DNA of 64,000 nt from Aureimonas jatrophae (GTDB lineage Bacteria; Pseudomonadota; Alphaproteobacteria; Rhizobiales; Rhizobiaceae). Position 1 is the first letter of the stretch. Every line of letters begins with the position of its first letter. The DNA lies in the NCBI RefSeq assembly GCF_900104035.1, contig NZ_FNIT01000004.1, positions 310,001 to 374,000 on the forward strand, written 5' to 3'. Under the pieces are notes generated by a model, which saw only the letters and a program-made list of their open reading frames with translations, did not search any database and had not been told where the DNA came from. The translations under genes and the position numbers were made by a program. Of this stretch, positions 9,183-17,245 are shown one piece after another.

Positions 9183-10589
9183 ATGAAACTGCGCCATCTC
9201 GCGATCGGCCTTCTTGTTCTCGTGCTCGTCGGCGCGGGCGGCTTCCTGGCGCTCGCCTGGCGCTCCGAGATCGCGCCCGTCGAGCGTGCCGAAGCGGCGA
9301 GCTTCGCACCCGAGCTCGTGCAGCGCGGCGCGGACCTGGCGGCGGTCGGGAACTGCGTCGTCTGCCACACGGCGCCCGGCGGCAAGCCGTTCGCGGGCGG
9401 GCTCGGCCTGCCGACGCCGTTCGGTACGATCTACGCCACCAACATCACGCCGGACGCCGAGACCGGCATCGGCCGCTGGAGCGAGGCGGCCTTCTCGCGT
9501 TCCATGCGCGAGGGCGTCGATCGCGAGGGCCGCCACCTCTACCCCGCCTTTCCCTACGACCATTTCACGCTCGTCACCGACGACGACAACCGCGCGCTCT
9601 ACGCCTACCTGATGACGCGCGAGCCGGTCTCGGCCGAGGCGCCCGCCAACGAGCTTCCCTTCCCGCTCAACGTGCGCATGGTGCTGGCGGGCTGGAAGCT
9701 CCTGTTCTTCCGCGAGGGGCCGTTCCAGCCCGATCCGGCGAAGGATGGAACGTGGAACCGGGGCGCTTATCTCGCCGAAGGCCTCGGCCATTGCGGCGCC
9801 TGCCACACGCCCCGCAACGTGTTCGGTGCCGAGCGCAAGGGCGACGCGCACTGGGCCGGCGGCGAGGCGGAGGGCTGGACGGCCTACGCGCTGAACGAGG
9901 CCTCGCCCGCCCCGATCCCGTGGGACGTCGACAGCCTGACGCACTACCTCCACAAGGGCTGGGAGGCGCGGCACGGCGTGGCGCGCGGGCCGATGGCGCC
10001 CGTCAACACCAATCTCGGCACGCTGCCGGAAGAGGAGTCGCGCGCCATCGCGACCTATGTCGCCTCGCGCATGGGCGAGCCCTCGCCCGAACGCGCGGCG
10101 CGCGCCCAGCGGCTGCTCGCCGAGGAGGAGGCGCACGCGCCCGGCACGCTCGCGCCGTCGGCCGGCAGCCAGGCTCCGCCGGCCGTCCACGACGCGGCGG
10201 ACCGGGGCGCGGTGCTCTATGCCGGGGCCTGCTCTACCTGCCACGACGCCGGCCGGCCCCTGCCCTACGGCGGTCTGCGGCTCGACCATTCCACGGCGAT
10301 CAGCGGCCCGACCCCGGCCAACCCGATCCATGTCATCCTGAACGGCATCCCCGCGCCCGAGGGCGAGCGCGGCCCGATCATGCCGGGCTATGCCGGCGCG
10401 CTCGACGACGGGCAGATCGCCGACCTCCTCGCCTACATGCGCCGTACCTTCAGCGACCGGCCGGCCTGGGACGACCCGGCCGAGCTCATCGCCAAGTCTC
10501 GCGCGCGCGGCGCGGAAGGCGGCCAGCGCTCGCTGCCCACCGCCTCCGACGCCCCGGCCAACCCTTCCAAGCGGGAGCCCACATGGTAA
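9183..10589 (+). CDS. Membrane-anchored tri-heme cytochrome c, electron acceptor of the molybdenum dehydrogenase
   Basis: 468-residue protein with one N-terminal hydrophobic segment (about 7-26, probably an uncleaved anchor or signal) and three heme c sites: C58-V-V-C-H62, C204-G-A-C-H208 and C350-S-T-C-H354. The architecture matches the tri-heme cytochrome subunits of alcohol/gluconate dehydrogenases and of nicotinate or isoquinoline dehydrogenases, which hand substrate electrons to the quinone pool or terminal oxidase. Its TAA stop lies inside the next gene's start (ATGGTAA), so it is coupled to the 2Fe-2S subunit. Confidence 0.9.
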   Translation: MKLRHLAIGLLVLVLVGAGGFLALAWRSEIAPVERAEAASFAPELVQRGADLAAVGNCVVCHTAPGGKPFAGGLGLPTPFGTIYATNITPDAETGIGRWSEAAFSRSMREGVDREGRHLYPAFPYDHFTLVTDDDNRALYAYLMTREPVSAEAPANELPFPLNVRMVLAGWKLLFFREGPFQPDPAKDGTWNRGAYLAEGLGHCGACHTPRNVFGAERKGDAHWAGGEAEGWTAYALNEASPAPIPWDVDSLTHYLHKGWEARHGVARGPMAPVNTNLGTLPEEESRAIATYVASRMGEPSPERAARAQRLLAEEEAHAPGTLAPSAGSQAPPAVHDAADRGAVLYAGACSTCHDAGRPLPYGGLRLDHSTAISGPTPANPIHVILNGIPAPEGERGPIMPGYAGALDDGQIADLLAYMRRTFSDRPAWDDPAELIAKSRARGAEGGQRSLPTASDAPANPSKREPTW

Positions 10590-11080
10590 GCCTCACCGTC
10601 AACGGCACCGCGCACGAGGTCGACGCCGATCTCGACACGCCGCTTCTCTACGTCCTGCGCGACGAGCTCGGTCTCCATGGCGCGAAATACGGCTGCGGCC
10701 TCGGCCAGTGCGGCGCCTGCACGGTGATCGTGGGCGGGGAGGCGGTCCTGTCCTGCGTGACGCCGCTGGTCGCGCTCGAGGGCAAGAGCGTCACCACCGT
10801 GGAAGGGCTCGGCACGATCGAGGCGCCCGGCCCGCTCCAGGCCGCCTTCATCGCCGAGCAGGCCGCCCAGTGCGGCTACTGCATTCCCGGCATGATGATG
10901 CGGGCGCAGGCCCTTCTCCAGCGCGACCCCGGCGCCTCGGCGGATGCGATCCGCGAGCACATGGAGCCGAACCTGTGCCGCTGCGGCACGCACATGCGCA
11001 TCCTCGCCGCGATCAACCGCGCCGCCGAGGAGATGCGCGGCGCCGGCGCCCGGGCGAGCACCGACACGAGGGCCGGCTGA
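10583..11080 (+). CDS. 2Fe-2S subunit of cytochrome-linked molybdenum hydroxylase (NicA/IorA type)
   Basis: 165-residue two-cluster iron-sulfur subunit: C38, C43, C46, C58 (ferredoxin-like domain) and C97, C100, C132, C134 (helical domain). There is no export signal; the Tat signal here is on the large subunit. It overlaps the cytochrome gene by 7 bp and the Mo subunit by TGATG, so cytochrome, 2Fe-2S and Mo subunits are made together. With no separate FAD subunit, electrons most likely pass straight to cytochrome c, as in NicAB-type nicotinate dehydrogenase and isoquinoline 1-oxidoreductase. Confidence 0.88.
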   Translation: MVSLTVNGTAHEVDADLDTPLLYVLRDELGLHGAKYGCGLGQCGACTVIVGGEAVLSCVTPLVALEGKSVTTVEGLGTIEAPGPLQAAFIAEQAAQCGYCIPGMMMRAQALLQRDPGASADAIREHMEPNLCRCGTHMRILAAINRAAEEMRGAGARASTDTRAG

Positions 11081-13350
11081 TGGACACCCTCTCCTCTCCC
11101 CGCCTCACGCGACGCGGCGTGTTGCTCGGCACCGGCTCGCTGGTCCTCGCCTTCTCGATGCGCGATGCCTTCGGGCAGACCACGACCTCGCCCGGCAGCG
11201 AGACGCAGAACTTCCAGGCCGTCGAGGAGGCCGCGCCCGACCTGCCCGGCAGCCTCAAGACCAACCCCGACCTGGAATCCTGGATCCGCATCGACGCGGA
11301 CGGGCGCGCCACGGTCTTCACCGGCAAGGCCGAACTCGGCCAAGGCATCAAGACGGCGCTCCTCCAGGTCGCGGCGGAGGAGCTGGAGATGCCCTTCGAG
11401 AGCCTGGCGCTGATCGGTCCCGACACCGGCCGCACGCCCAACGAGGGTTTCACCGCCGGCAGCCACTCGATCCAGGACAGCGGCACGGCGATCCGCCACG
11501 TCGCCGCGCAGATTCGCGACATCCTCGTCGCCGAGGCCGCGCGGCGCTGGGGCGTGCCGCCCGAGACGCTGCGCGCCGAGGCGGGCGCGGTGCTGGCCGG
11601 CGACGGCCGGCGCATTCGCTACGGCGAGCTCGTATCGGGCCAGATCATCGAGGGCCGGGCGAGCCCGAACGCCCGGCTGAAGCCGACCGCCGAGTTTCGC
11701 GAGATGGGCCGCCCGCGCGGGCGCATCGACATACCCGGCAAGGTCACCGGGGGCGCGGCCTATGTCCAGGACATGCGGCCCGACGGCATGGTGCACGGGC
11801 GCGTCGTGCGCCCGCCGAGCCCGCGCGCGCGCCTCGTCTCCGTCGACACCGCGCCGGTCGAGCGCATGCCCGGCGTCCTCAAGGTCGTGCGCGACGGCTC
11901 GTTCCTCGGCCTGCTTGCGGAGAAGGAGTGGCAGGCCATCAAGGCCATGTGGACGCTCGCCGCGCTGGCGCGCTGGGAGGAGCAGGAAAGCCTGCCGGAC
12001 GCATCGCGCCTTCCCGAGGCGATCCTCTCCCTCCCCTTCGAGGACGGTCTCGTCGCGGAAGGCGGGCGGATCGATGCCACACCCGGCCTCGAGCCGTTCG
12101 AACTGCAAATCACGCGGCCCTACCAGCTTCACGGCTCGATCGGTCCCTCCTGCGCGGTGGCGGTCCTCGAGAACGGCGTGACCACGGTCTGGACCCACAC
12201 GCAGGGCGTCTTTCCCGACCGCGAGGCGATCGCGGGCATGCTGCGCGTCGCGGAGGACGCGGTGCGCTGCGTCCATGTCGAGGGCTCGGGCTGCTACGGT
12301 CACAACGGGGCCGACGACGCGGCGGCCGACGCTGCGCTTCTTGCTCAGGCCCTGCCGGGCCGCCCCGTGCGCCTCCAGTGGATGCGCGAGCAGGAGCACG
12401 GCTGGGAGCCCTTCTCGCCGGGCATGGTGACGCGGGTTCGGGCCGGCACGGACGCCTCGGGCCAGATCCTCGACTGGCGCTACGAGGTCTGGAGCAACAC
12501 GCACAACGCGCGGCCCGGCGGCGCCGGCGCGCTTCTGCCCGCCCAGCATCTGGCACAGCCCTTCCAGCCGACCATCCCCCAGGTGCGCATCACGCCCGAG
12601 GGCAACGGCGACCGCAACTCCAACCCGCTCTACGACTTCCCGAACCGCAACGTCGTCTGGCACTTCATCGAGGAGATGCCGCTGCGCGTCTCGGCGCTCC
12701 GGGGCCTGGGCGCCTACATGAACGTCTTCACCATCGAGAACGCGATGGACGAGCTCGCCGCGCGTGCCGGCGCCGATCCGGTGGAATACCGGCTGCGGCA
12801 TCTGGCCGACGAGCGCGCCCGCGCCGTGGTGGAGCGCGCGGCCGCCATGTTCGGCTGGCAGGCCGGACAGAAGGCGCCCCAGCACGGCGGCTACGGCTTC
12901 GCCTTCGCGCGCTACAAGAACCTGGCCGCCTACTGCGCGGTGGCGATGGAGGTCACCGTCGAGCCGGACACCGGCCGCGTGCGCATGCGGCGCGCCTCGG
13001 CGGCAGTGGATGCGGGCGAGGTGGTGAACCCCGACGGCGTCGCCAACCAGGTGCAGGGCGGCATCCTCCAGTCGGCAAGCTGGACGCTCTACGAGGCGGT
13101 GAGCTTCGACCGGACGCGCGTCACCTCGGTGGACTGGTCGACCTACCCGATCCTGCGCTTCGACGCCTTGCCCGAGGCGATCGACGTCGAGATCGTGCCC
13201 CGGCCCGGCACGCCGTTCCTGGGCGCGGGCGAGTGCAGCCAGGGCCCCGGCGGCGCGGCGCTCGCCAACGCGGTGGCGCATGCGATCGGCCGGCGTGTCC
13301 CCGACCTGCCGCTCACGCGCGAACGCATTCGCGCGGCGATCCGCGCGTAG
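11080..13350 (+). CDS. Molybdopterin-binding subunit of isoquinoline/nicotinate/aldehyde dehydrogenase family
   Basis: 756-residue catalytic subunit with a Tat signal (T-R-R-G-V-L-L-G at about 10-17). It has the duplicated layout of the IorB/NicB group: A-E-L-G-Q-G-I-K-T-A-L near 81-91, a central hammerhead domain (G-R-P-R-G-R-I-D-I-P-G-K-V-T-G), L-R-G-L-G-A-Y-M-N in the molybdopterin region, and G-A-G-E-C-S-Q-G-P near the C-terminus with the catalytic Glu. The export signal and cytochrome partner indicate periplasmic oxidation of an aldehyde or N-heterocycle. The substrate cannot be told by eye. This complex is distinct from the paoABC-like complex just upstream. Confidence 0.88.
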   Translation: MDTLSSPRLTRRGVLLGTGSLVLAFSMRDAFGQTTTSPGSETQNFQAVEEAAPDLPGSLKTNPDLESWIRIDADGRATVFTGKAELGQGIKTALLQVAAEELEMPFESLALIGPDTGRTPNEGFTAGSHSIQDSGTAIRHVAAQIRDILVAEAARRWGVPPETLRAEAGAVLAGDGRRIRYGELVSGQIIEGRASPNARLKPTAEFREMGRPRGRIDIPGKVTGGAAYVQDMRPDGMVHGRVVRPPSPRARLVSVDTAPVERMPGVLKVVRDGSFLGLLAEKEWQAIKAMWTLAALARWEEQESLPDASRLPEAILSLPFEDGLVAEGGRIDATPGLEPFELQITRPYQLHGSIGPSCAVAVLENGVTTVWTHTQGVFPDREAIAGMLRVAEDAVRCVHVEGSGCYGHNGADDAAADAALLAQALPGRPVRLQWMREQEHGWEPFSPGMVTRVRAGTDASGQILDWRYEVWSNTHNARPGGAGALLPAQHLAQPFQPTIPQVRITPEGNGDRNSNPLYDFPNRNVVWHFIEEMPLRVSALRGLGAYMNVFTIENAMDELAARAGADPVEYRLRHLADERARAVVERAAAMFGWQAGQKAPQHGGYGFAFARYKNLAAYCAVAMEVTVEPDTGRVRMRRASAAVDAGEVVNPDGVANQVQGGILQSASWTLYEAVSFDRTRVTSVDWSTYPILRFDALPEAIDVEIVPRPGTPFLGAGECSQGPGGAALANAVAHAIGRRVPDLPLTRERIRAAIRA

Positions 13351-13466
13351 GAGCCGGCAACGCCATCAATCGGCGAACGGGCAACGGGGTCCGCTTCGCT
13401 GCCGCGAGAGCGCTTTGGAACAGCGAAGACCGGCGGCAGTGCGCGACGGAACCGGCGGAGCGAGAC

Positions 13467-13486
13467 GGCGGGTTCCCTTTCCCGCC
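13467..13486. terminator. Possible hairpin between the Mo-hydroxylase operon and the DUF2778 gene
   Basis: Six-base arms GGCGGG/CCCGCC (13467-13472, 13481-13486) with loop TTCCCTTT, just outside the convergent DUF2778 gene's stop. Modest stem; a weak candidate terminator. Confidence 0.3.
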
Positions 13487-13492
13487 TCGTGG

Positions 13493-14734
13493 TCAGCCGG
13501 CCGAGCGGAACAAGCGCGTCAGCAGCGAGGGCTTGGGCTGAGCTGCGGCGTCGAGCTTGTCCACCACCACGAGGCGGCGGATCTCGCCGCGCTGGTAGGC
13601 GGCCAGGAAGCGCTTGTAGTCCTTGAACGAGACGCAGCCGTTGGAGTCGCCGCGCGGCCCCAGCATGTAGGTGTGCGCCAGGAGGCCGACGCGGTTGTAG
13701 ACGTTGCGCTGACCGCCGACCGGGTTCAGCCGCAGCGCCTGGACGCCGTGGAACAGGCTCTCGCGCATCGTCAGGTCGTAGGTGTGCGGCGGGGTCGGAC
13801 CCCGGTTCTTCTGGTGAACGAAGCGGACGTTGTCGCGCATGGCGCCGAGGCCGGAATGAGCCTCGAGCCGCTCGCCGTTCGGCAGGTAAACGGTCGCCGC
13901 CGAGATGTCGTAGATCGCGGTTCCCCGCTCCGCGCGCGGCGCGGTTCGGGCCGGCGCGGCCGGAACCGACGGGATCTCGGGTTCGGGCGTCGCGAGCGCG
14001 CCCGCATCGGGCCGGGCGTAGGCCAGAACGGGCACGTCCTTGCGCTGCGGCGGCGCGGAGGGACGCGCGACCAGCGGATTGGTGGGCGGCACCGCCTCGT
14101 CCGCATCGTCGATCTCGGGGCGCGAACTCGGCAGCGGCACGACAAGCGCGGCGATGTCGCCGTGGCCGAGCGCCTCCTCGCGCGCCGCCTCGGCCGCGCG
14201 CGGCAGGGGAACCGCCGCTAGGTCGCCGGGCGCCGCATCCTCGGTCACGGGGTCGAGGTTTCGATCCTCGCTCGCCGCGGCCAAGGCGATCTCGTCCTCC
14301 AGCGCGTTGGGAATCGGGGCAAAGCGGGCGGCGAGCGCGGCGTCGGGTGCATCCATGCGATGGCTGGCCGCCGGTGCGGCCACGCGCAGCCGGACCGGCT
14401 CGGCGCTTGGGGCCGGTGCACGACGCGCCTCCGCCGGAGCATGGTGGAAGCGCGGAAAGCGACGGCTCAGCGCCCCGCGCGCGGCGGCCGGCAACGCGGC
14501 GGCGGCGTGCCAGCCCTCCGCCAGCATGGCCAGCGCCTCGCCGGTCGGCTCAACCGCGGTTGGCGAGATGCCGGTGCCCAGCACCACGGCCAGCGCGGCC
14601 GTGCCACAGATCCACGGCAACCGGCTCCCGCGGCGGCGGCGCGGCACGGCCGGGCGCCGATCCTGGAGCGTTGCGGCGTGGAAGGCGTCGGAGGTCAGGG
14701 TCATACCGGGCGTCACGCAAGGGTTCGGGGCCAT
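13493..14734 (-). CDS. DUF2778 (Tlde1-fold) L,D-transpeptidase-like protein, membrane-anchored
   Basis: 413 residues. A basic N-terminus (P-R-R-R-R-G-S-R) precedes one hydrophobic segment (about 41-58), then a long Ala/Pro-rich linker (about 60-270), then a C-terminal DUF2778 domain. That domain carries H354-T-Y and S-N-G-C367-V-S-F, the His/Cys pair of YkuD-like transpeptidases. Type VI effectors of the Tlde1 group use this fold, but linker-anchored DUF2778 proteins are common chromosomal proteins in Hyphomicrobiales, so a housekeeping envelope role is more likely here, with no T6SS gene nearby. The start is uncertain: ATG 14734 and ATG 14704 both lack a clear ribosome site. Confidence 0.8.
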   Translation of the reverse strand: MAPNPCVTPGMTLTSDAFHAATLQDRRPAVPRRRRGSRLPWICGTAALAVVLGTGISPTAVEPTGEALAMLAEGWHAAAALPAAARGALSRRFPRFHHAPAEARRAPAPSAEPVRLRVAAPAASHRMDAPDAALAARFAPIPNALEDEIALAAASEDRNLDPVTEDAAPGDLAAVPLPRAAEAAREEALGHGDIAALVVPLPSSRPEIDDADEAVPPTNPLVARPSAPPQRKDVPVLAYARPDAGALATPEPEIPSVPAAPARTAPRAERGTAIYDISAATVYLPNGERLEAHSGLGAMRDNVRFVHQKNRGPTPPHTYDLTMRESLFHGVQALRLNPVGGQRNVYNRVGLLAHTYMLGPRGDSNGCVSFKDYKRFLAAYQRGEIRRLVVVDKLDAAAQPKPSLLTRLFRSAG

Positions 14735-14855
14735 GGCGGCTCGCGCGAAGATGCGCCGCCATGGTTACCGAGCCCCTAACAACGCCTTGATGGCACCATC
14801 GTGGTCGAAGCGGGACGCGGCTGTGACGCGTCCGCCTCGAACCGGGCCGTTGCCC

Positions 14856-15482
14856 TCAGGCCGCCAGCGGACGACGGGCCGGCAGGGCCGCGATGGCGTC
14901 CAGCGCGTTGCGCGTCGCCTCGGCGCGCTGGTCGGGCCCGAGCGCGATACCCTCGGCCACGATCACCTCGGGATCGGTGATGCCGATGAAGCCGAGGATC
15001 GTGCGCATGTAGGTCTCGGCGTGCTCGAAGGGGGCCGCCGGCGCGTTTCCGCTGTAGACGCCGCCGCGCGCGACCGCCAGGACGACACGCTTGGTCCCCG
15101 CCAGGCCCTCGGGTCCCTTGTCGGTGTAGCGGAAGGTCCGGCCCGCGACCAGGATACGGTCGACCCAGCTCTTGAGCTGGCTGGAGATCGTGAAGTTGTA
15201 GAGCGCGACGCCGATCACCACGACGTCGGCCGCCAGGAACTCCTCCAGCACCTGGCCGCCGAGCGCCAGATCCTCCTGCAGTGCCTGGTCGTGCTGAACC
15301 TCGGGGCTCTGTCCCGCCAGGTAGCGGCCGCTCAGGTGGCCGATCGGATGCGCCGCGAGATCGCGGTAGGTGACGGCCAGCGTCGGGTCCTCGGAGGTGA
15401 GGCGCTCGACGACGGCGCGCGACAGCGCGCGGCTCACGGAATTCTCGCCGAGGATCGAGGAGTCGAGGTGGAGAAGCTTCAT
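14856..15482 (-). CDS. azoR: FMN-dependent NADH-azoreductase
   Basis: 208-residue flavodoxin-fold quinone/azo reductase, full length for the family. It opens with the family's usual M-K-L-L-H-L-D-S-S-I and S-x-S-R-A-L-S. Y-N-F-T-I-S-S-Q-L-K (about 95-104) and the Gly-rich A-R-G-G-V-Y stretch (138-143) are the FMN-binding loops. It uses NAD(P)H for two-electron reduction of quinones and azo dyes in the cytosol. It lies downstream of a TetR gene on the same strand, with an inverted repeat (15498-15520) in its own promoter region. Confidence 0.9.
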   Translation of the reverse strand: MKLLHLDSSILGENSVSRALSRAVVERLTSEDPTLAVTYRDLAAHPIGHLSGRYLAGQSPEVQHDQALQEDLALGGQVLEEFLAADVVVIGVALYNFTISSQLKSWVDRILVAGRTFRYTDKGPEGLAGTKRVVLAVARGGVYSGNAPAAPFEHAETYMRTILGFIGITDPEVIVAEGIALGPDQRAEATRNALDAIAALPARRPLAA

Positions 15483-15497
15483 CGGGTGTCTCTTGGG

Positions 15498-15520
15498 TTC
15501 GGTATGGAATGGGTACCGAA
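15498..15520. promoter_or_regulatory. Candidate operator upstream of azoR
   Basis: Perfect 7-bp inverted repeat TTCGGTA / TACCGAA separated by 9 bp, starting 16 bp upstream of the azoR start codon. The GGTA/TACC halves also occur, in opposite order, in the two operators near the TetR gene, so the same or a related regulator may bind. Confidence 0.45.
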
Positions 15521-15607
15521 GAACATAAGAGAACTCGTCCCGAGGCGGCACAAGACGGCACATTTCGGGAACCGTGGGCACATCGGTGTGACCGCCCCCG
15601 GACGGCG

Positions 15608-16198
15608 TCACACCGGCGGCCAGGTCCGCATCGTCATGGTCACCACGCGGCGCAGGTCCTCGGCGCTGGCCCCGCTCGCGGCCTGGACCGTGATGCCCTG
15701 GGCGACCGCCATCACGTAGCGCGCGAGATCCTTGGGGTCGGCGTCGGCGGGCAGGTCGCCGGCCTCCTTCCACTCCGCCATGCGCCGGCACAGCGCCGCC
15801 TCGCCCTCGGCGCGGCGCGCGCAGAGCTCCTGCCGGATCGTCTCGCTCGCCTCGCTGCAGACCAGCGCGCCCTGCACCATCAGGCAGCCCTTGGGCGTGT
15901 CGCCTTCCGCATCGACGCCCGCAAAGGCCAGCAGCATGCGCTCCACCGCCCGGCGCGAGGTCGGCTCGCTCAGCGCGTTGCAGGACATGTCGGAGCGGCG
16001 CGCCGCATAGCGGTCGAGCGCCTTGCGAAACAGCTCCTCCTTGTTGCCGAACACGGCGTAGAGGCTCGGCTTGGCGATGCCCATGGCCTCCGTCAGATCC
16101 GACAACGAGGTGCCCTCGTAGCCCTGGCGCCAGAACAGCTCCATCGCGCTGTCGAGGGCCACGTCGGGATCGAACTCCCGCGGACGACCGACACCCAT
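15608..16198 (-). CDS. TetR/AcrR-family transcriptional repressor
   Basis: 196 residues. The N-terminal helix-turn-helix is textbook: G-R-P-R-E-F-D near the start, then T-S-L-S-D-L-T-E-A-M-G-I-A-K-P-S-L-Y-A-V-F and G-N-K-E-E-L-F-R-K-A-L. The C-terminal ligand domain contains several Cys (G-C-L-M-V-Q-G-A-L-V-C and others), which could sense electrophiles as in NemR-like regulators; that is an inference. A longer in-frame start exists at 16246, but AGGAG just upstream of 16198 and the usual M-x-x-G-R-P-R-E beginning favour the short form. It probably represses itself, azoR and the forward efflux genes through the palindromes at 16253 and 16310. Confidence 0.9.
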   Translation of the reverse strand: MGVGRPREFDPDVALDSAMELFWRQGYEGTSLSDLTEAMGIAKPSLYAVFGNKEELFRKALDRYAARRSDMSCNALSEPTSRRAVERMLLAFAGVDAEGDTPKGCLMVQGALVCSEASETIRQELCARRAEGEAALCRRMAEWKEAGDLPADADPKDLARYVMAVAQGITVQAASGASAEDLRRVVTMTMRTWPPV

Positions 16199-16252
16199 GG
16201 CGCATCTCCTTTTCTGCTTCGTGCGGCTCGAAGGCCGGTCGGACAAATTTTA

Positions 16253-16264
16253 TACCTGTCGGTA
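16253..16264. promoter_or_regulatory. TetR operator candidate 1
   Basis: TACCTGTCGGTA, arms TACC/GGTA, adjoining the reverse-strand TATAAA -10 that would drive the TetR gene. Binding here would give autorepression. Confidence 0.55.
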
Positions 16265-16274
16265 AATTAGTCCG

Positions 16275-16303
16275 TTGACAGCCGAGAACCAAGCCCCTAA
16301 TTC
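16275..16303 (+). promoter_or_regulatory. Forward promoter candidate for the efflux-side genes
   Basis: TTGACA (16275-16280), 17-bp spacer, TAATTC (16298-16303). It is flanked on both sides by the TetR-like palindromes, so a bound repressor would block it. Confidence 0.45.
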
Positions 16304-16309
16304 ATTCCC

Positions 16310-16321
16310 TACCGATCGGTA
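16310..16321. promoter_or_regulatory. TetR operator candidate 2
   Basis: TACCGATCGGTA is a perfect 12-bp palindrome located 7 bp after the forward -10 candidate. It shares TACC-N4-GGTA with the site at 16253, supporting a shared repressor. Confidence 0.55.
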
Positions 16322-16583
16322 ATGAACAAACACCGTTCATCGCCACCGGTTCCGGCTCCCATCAACAGGATCGGGGTCCGCTCGGGCAAGGCTCGGGGCA
16401 TGACGTCCCGCCGTCCCGTTTCCAACCAGACCGCCGGCGTCCGCGCCAGGCGGAGGGTGGCCGTGCGGCCGATGCCGCACCCTGCCCGGATGTCATCATT
16501 CGAACGCCCGAAGGCAACCCTGCGACGCGTCCTCCCGTCGCGAGGCGGGGAACCTTTGCGCCTCGCTTCCAAGGAGAATTCCC

Positions 16584-16898
16584 ATGAACCGCACCGTTTT
16601 CGCCGCCGCAGCCGCCCTTCTCCTGTCCACCGGCATGACGCTGGCCGCCGACATCGTGCCGGGCTCCGACACGGCGGTCCGCGACCAGCAGTCCTCCGAG
16701 GACTGGGCCGTCGCCTCGGGCGCCTACGGCAACCGCGCCGGCGCCGAGACGCGCTTCGGCTACCCGACCCGCAACGAGGGCGTCCGCGCTCCGGCCGCTG
16801 CGACGGACCGGGCCGACGACCGCGCCGCGAACCGCACGGCCCGCCTGCCGGTGCCCACCTCGCACGGCGCCCTCGTGCCGGGTTCCGACAGCTTCTGA
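16584..16898 (+). CDS. Small secreted hypothetical protein, 104 aa
   Basis: Clear Sec signal peptide (M-N-R-T-V-F-A-A-A... cleaved after T-L-A-A near 22), mature part about 82 residues, hydrophilic. The motif V-P-G-S-D appears twice, near the mature N-terminus (25-29) and near the C-terminus (98-102). AAGGAG lies seven bases upstream of the ATG. It is the first gene after the TetR-controlled promoter, followed by a strong hairpin, so it may be expressed separately from the pump. No family recognised. Confidence 0.65.
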   Translation: MNRTVFAAAAALLLSTGMTLAADIVPGSDTAVRDQQSSEDWAVASGAYGNRAGAETRFGYPTRNEGVRAPAAATDRADDRAANRTARLPVPTSHGALVPGSDSF

Positions 16899-16906
16899 CG
16901 ACCCGG

Positions 16907-16936
16907 CCCGGCCGCGCCGCTCCCCGCGCGGCCGGG
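16907..16936 (+). terminator. Hairpin after the small secreted protein gene
   Basis: Perfect 11-bp arms (16907-16917 / 16926-16936), 8-nt loop, followed by CTTCCCTTCC. Probable terminator or partial attenuator ahead of the efflux genes. Confidence 0.5.
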
Positions 16937-16993
16937 CTTCCCTTCCGTTTCCGGGCCGAAGCCGCTTCGACCCCCGCCAGCGAGGATCGTCCC

Positions 16994-17206
16994 ATGTCCC
17001 TTTGCGTATCCGCCCCCACCGCCGCTCCGGCCGTCGGCCTCGCCTCGCGCCTTCGCCGCCTCTTTGTTGCGCCGGGCACCGATGTCTTCGCGGTCGATCC
17101 GGACCGCACCGAGTCCGCTCCGACCCATCCCCGCTCCGAGACGGCGACCATCGCCGCTCCCCGCCGTCGCTCCGCGCTCGGCGAGACCAACGTCCTTCTT
17201 CTCTAG
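16994..17206 (+). CDS. Hypothetical protein, 70 aa
   Basis: A short frame beginning M-S-L-C-V-S-A-P and ending N-V-L-L-L, 39 bp before the RND adaptor gene. It is rich in Ala/Pro/Arg with no recognisable domain, signal peptide or membrane helix. The ribosome site is weak (GAGGAT). The close spacing to the pump operon argues for it; the low-complexity composition argues against. Moderate doubt that it is a real gene. Confidence 0.4.
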   Translation: MSLCVSAPTAAPAVGLASRLRRLFVAPGTDVFAVDPDRTESAPTHPRSETATIAAPRRRSALGETNVLLL

Positions 17207-17245
17207 AACACCCCGTCCGTCCGCTGGCCTGAAGGAACCGCTCGC

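Larger units (their letters stand above)
16199..16583. other. Divergent regulatory region between TetR and the efflux-side genes
   Basis: 385 bp without a gene. It holds two 12-bp operator-like palindromes, a forward -35 TTGACA (16275-16280) with a weak -10 TAATTC (16298-16303), and on the reverse strand a TATAAA -10 (16249-16254) that abuts the first palindrome. The remainder (16330-16565) shows no coding signal. AAGGAG near 16570 serves the next gene. Confidence 0.5.

Noticed and set aside
13493-14734. DUF2778 protein as a type VI secretion effector
   Set aside because: No T6SS, immunity or Rhs/VgrG gene nearby; a long-linker membrane-anchored form is common on Hyphomicrobiales chromosomes.
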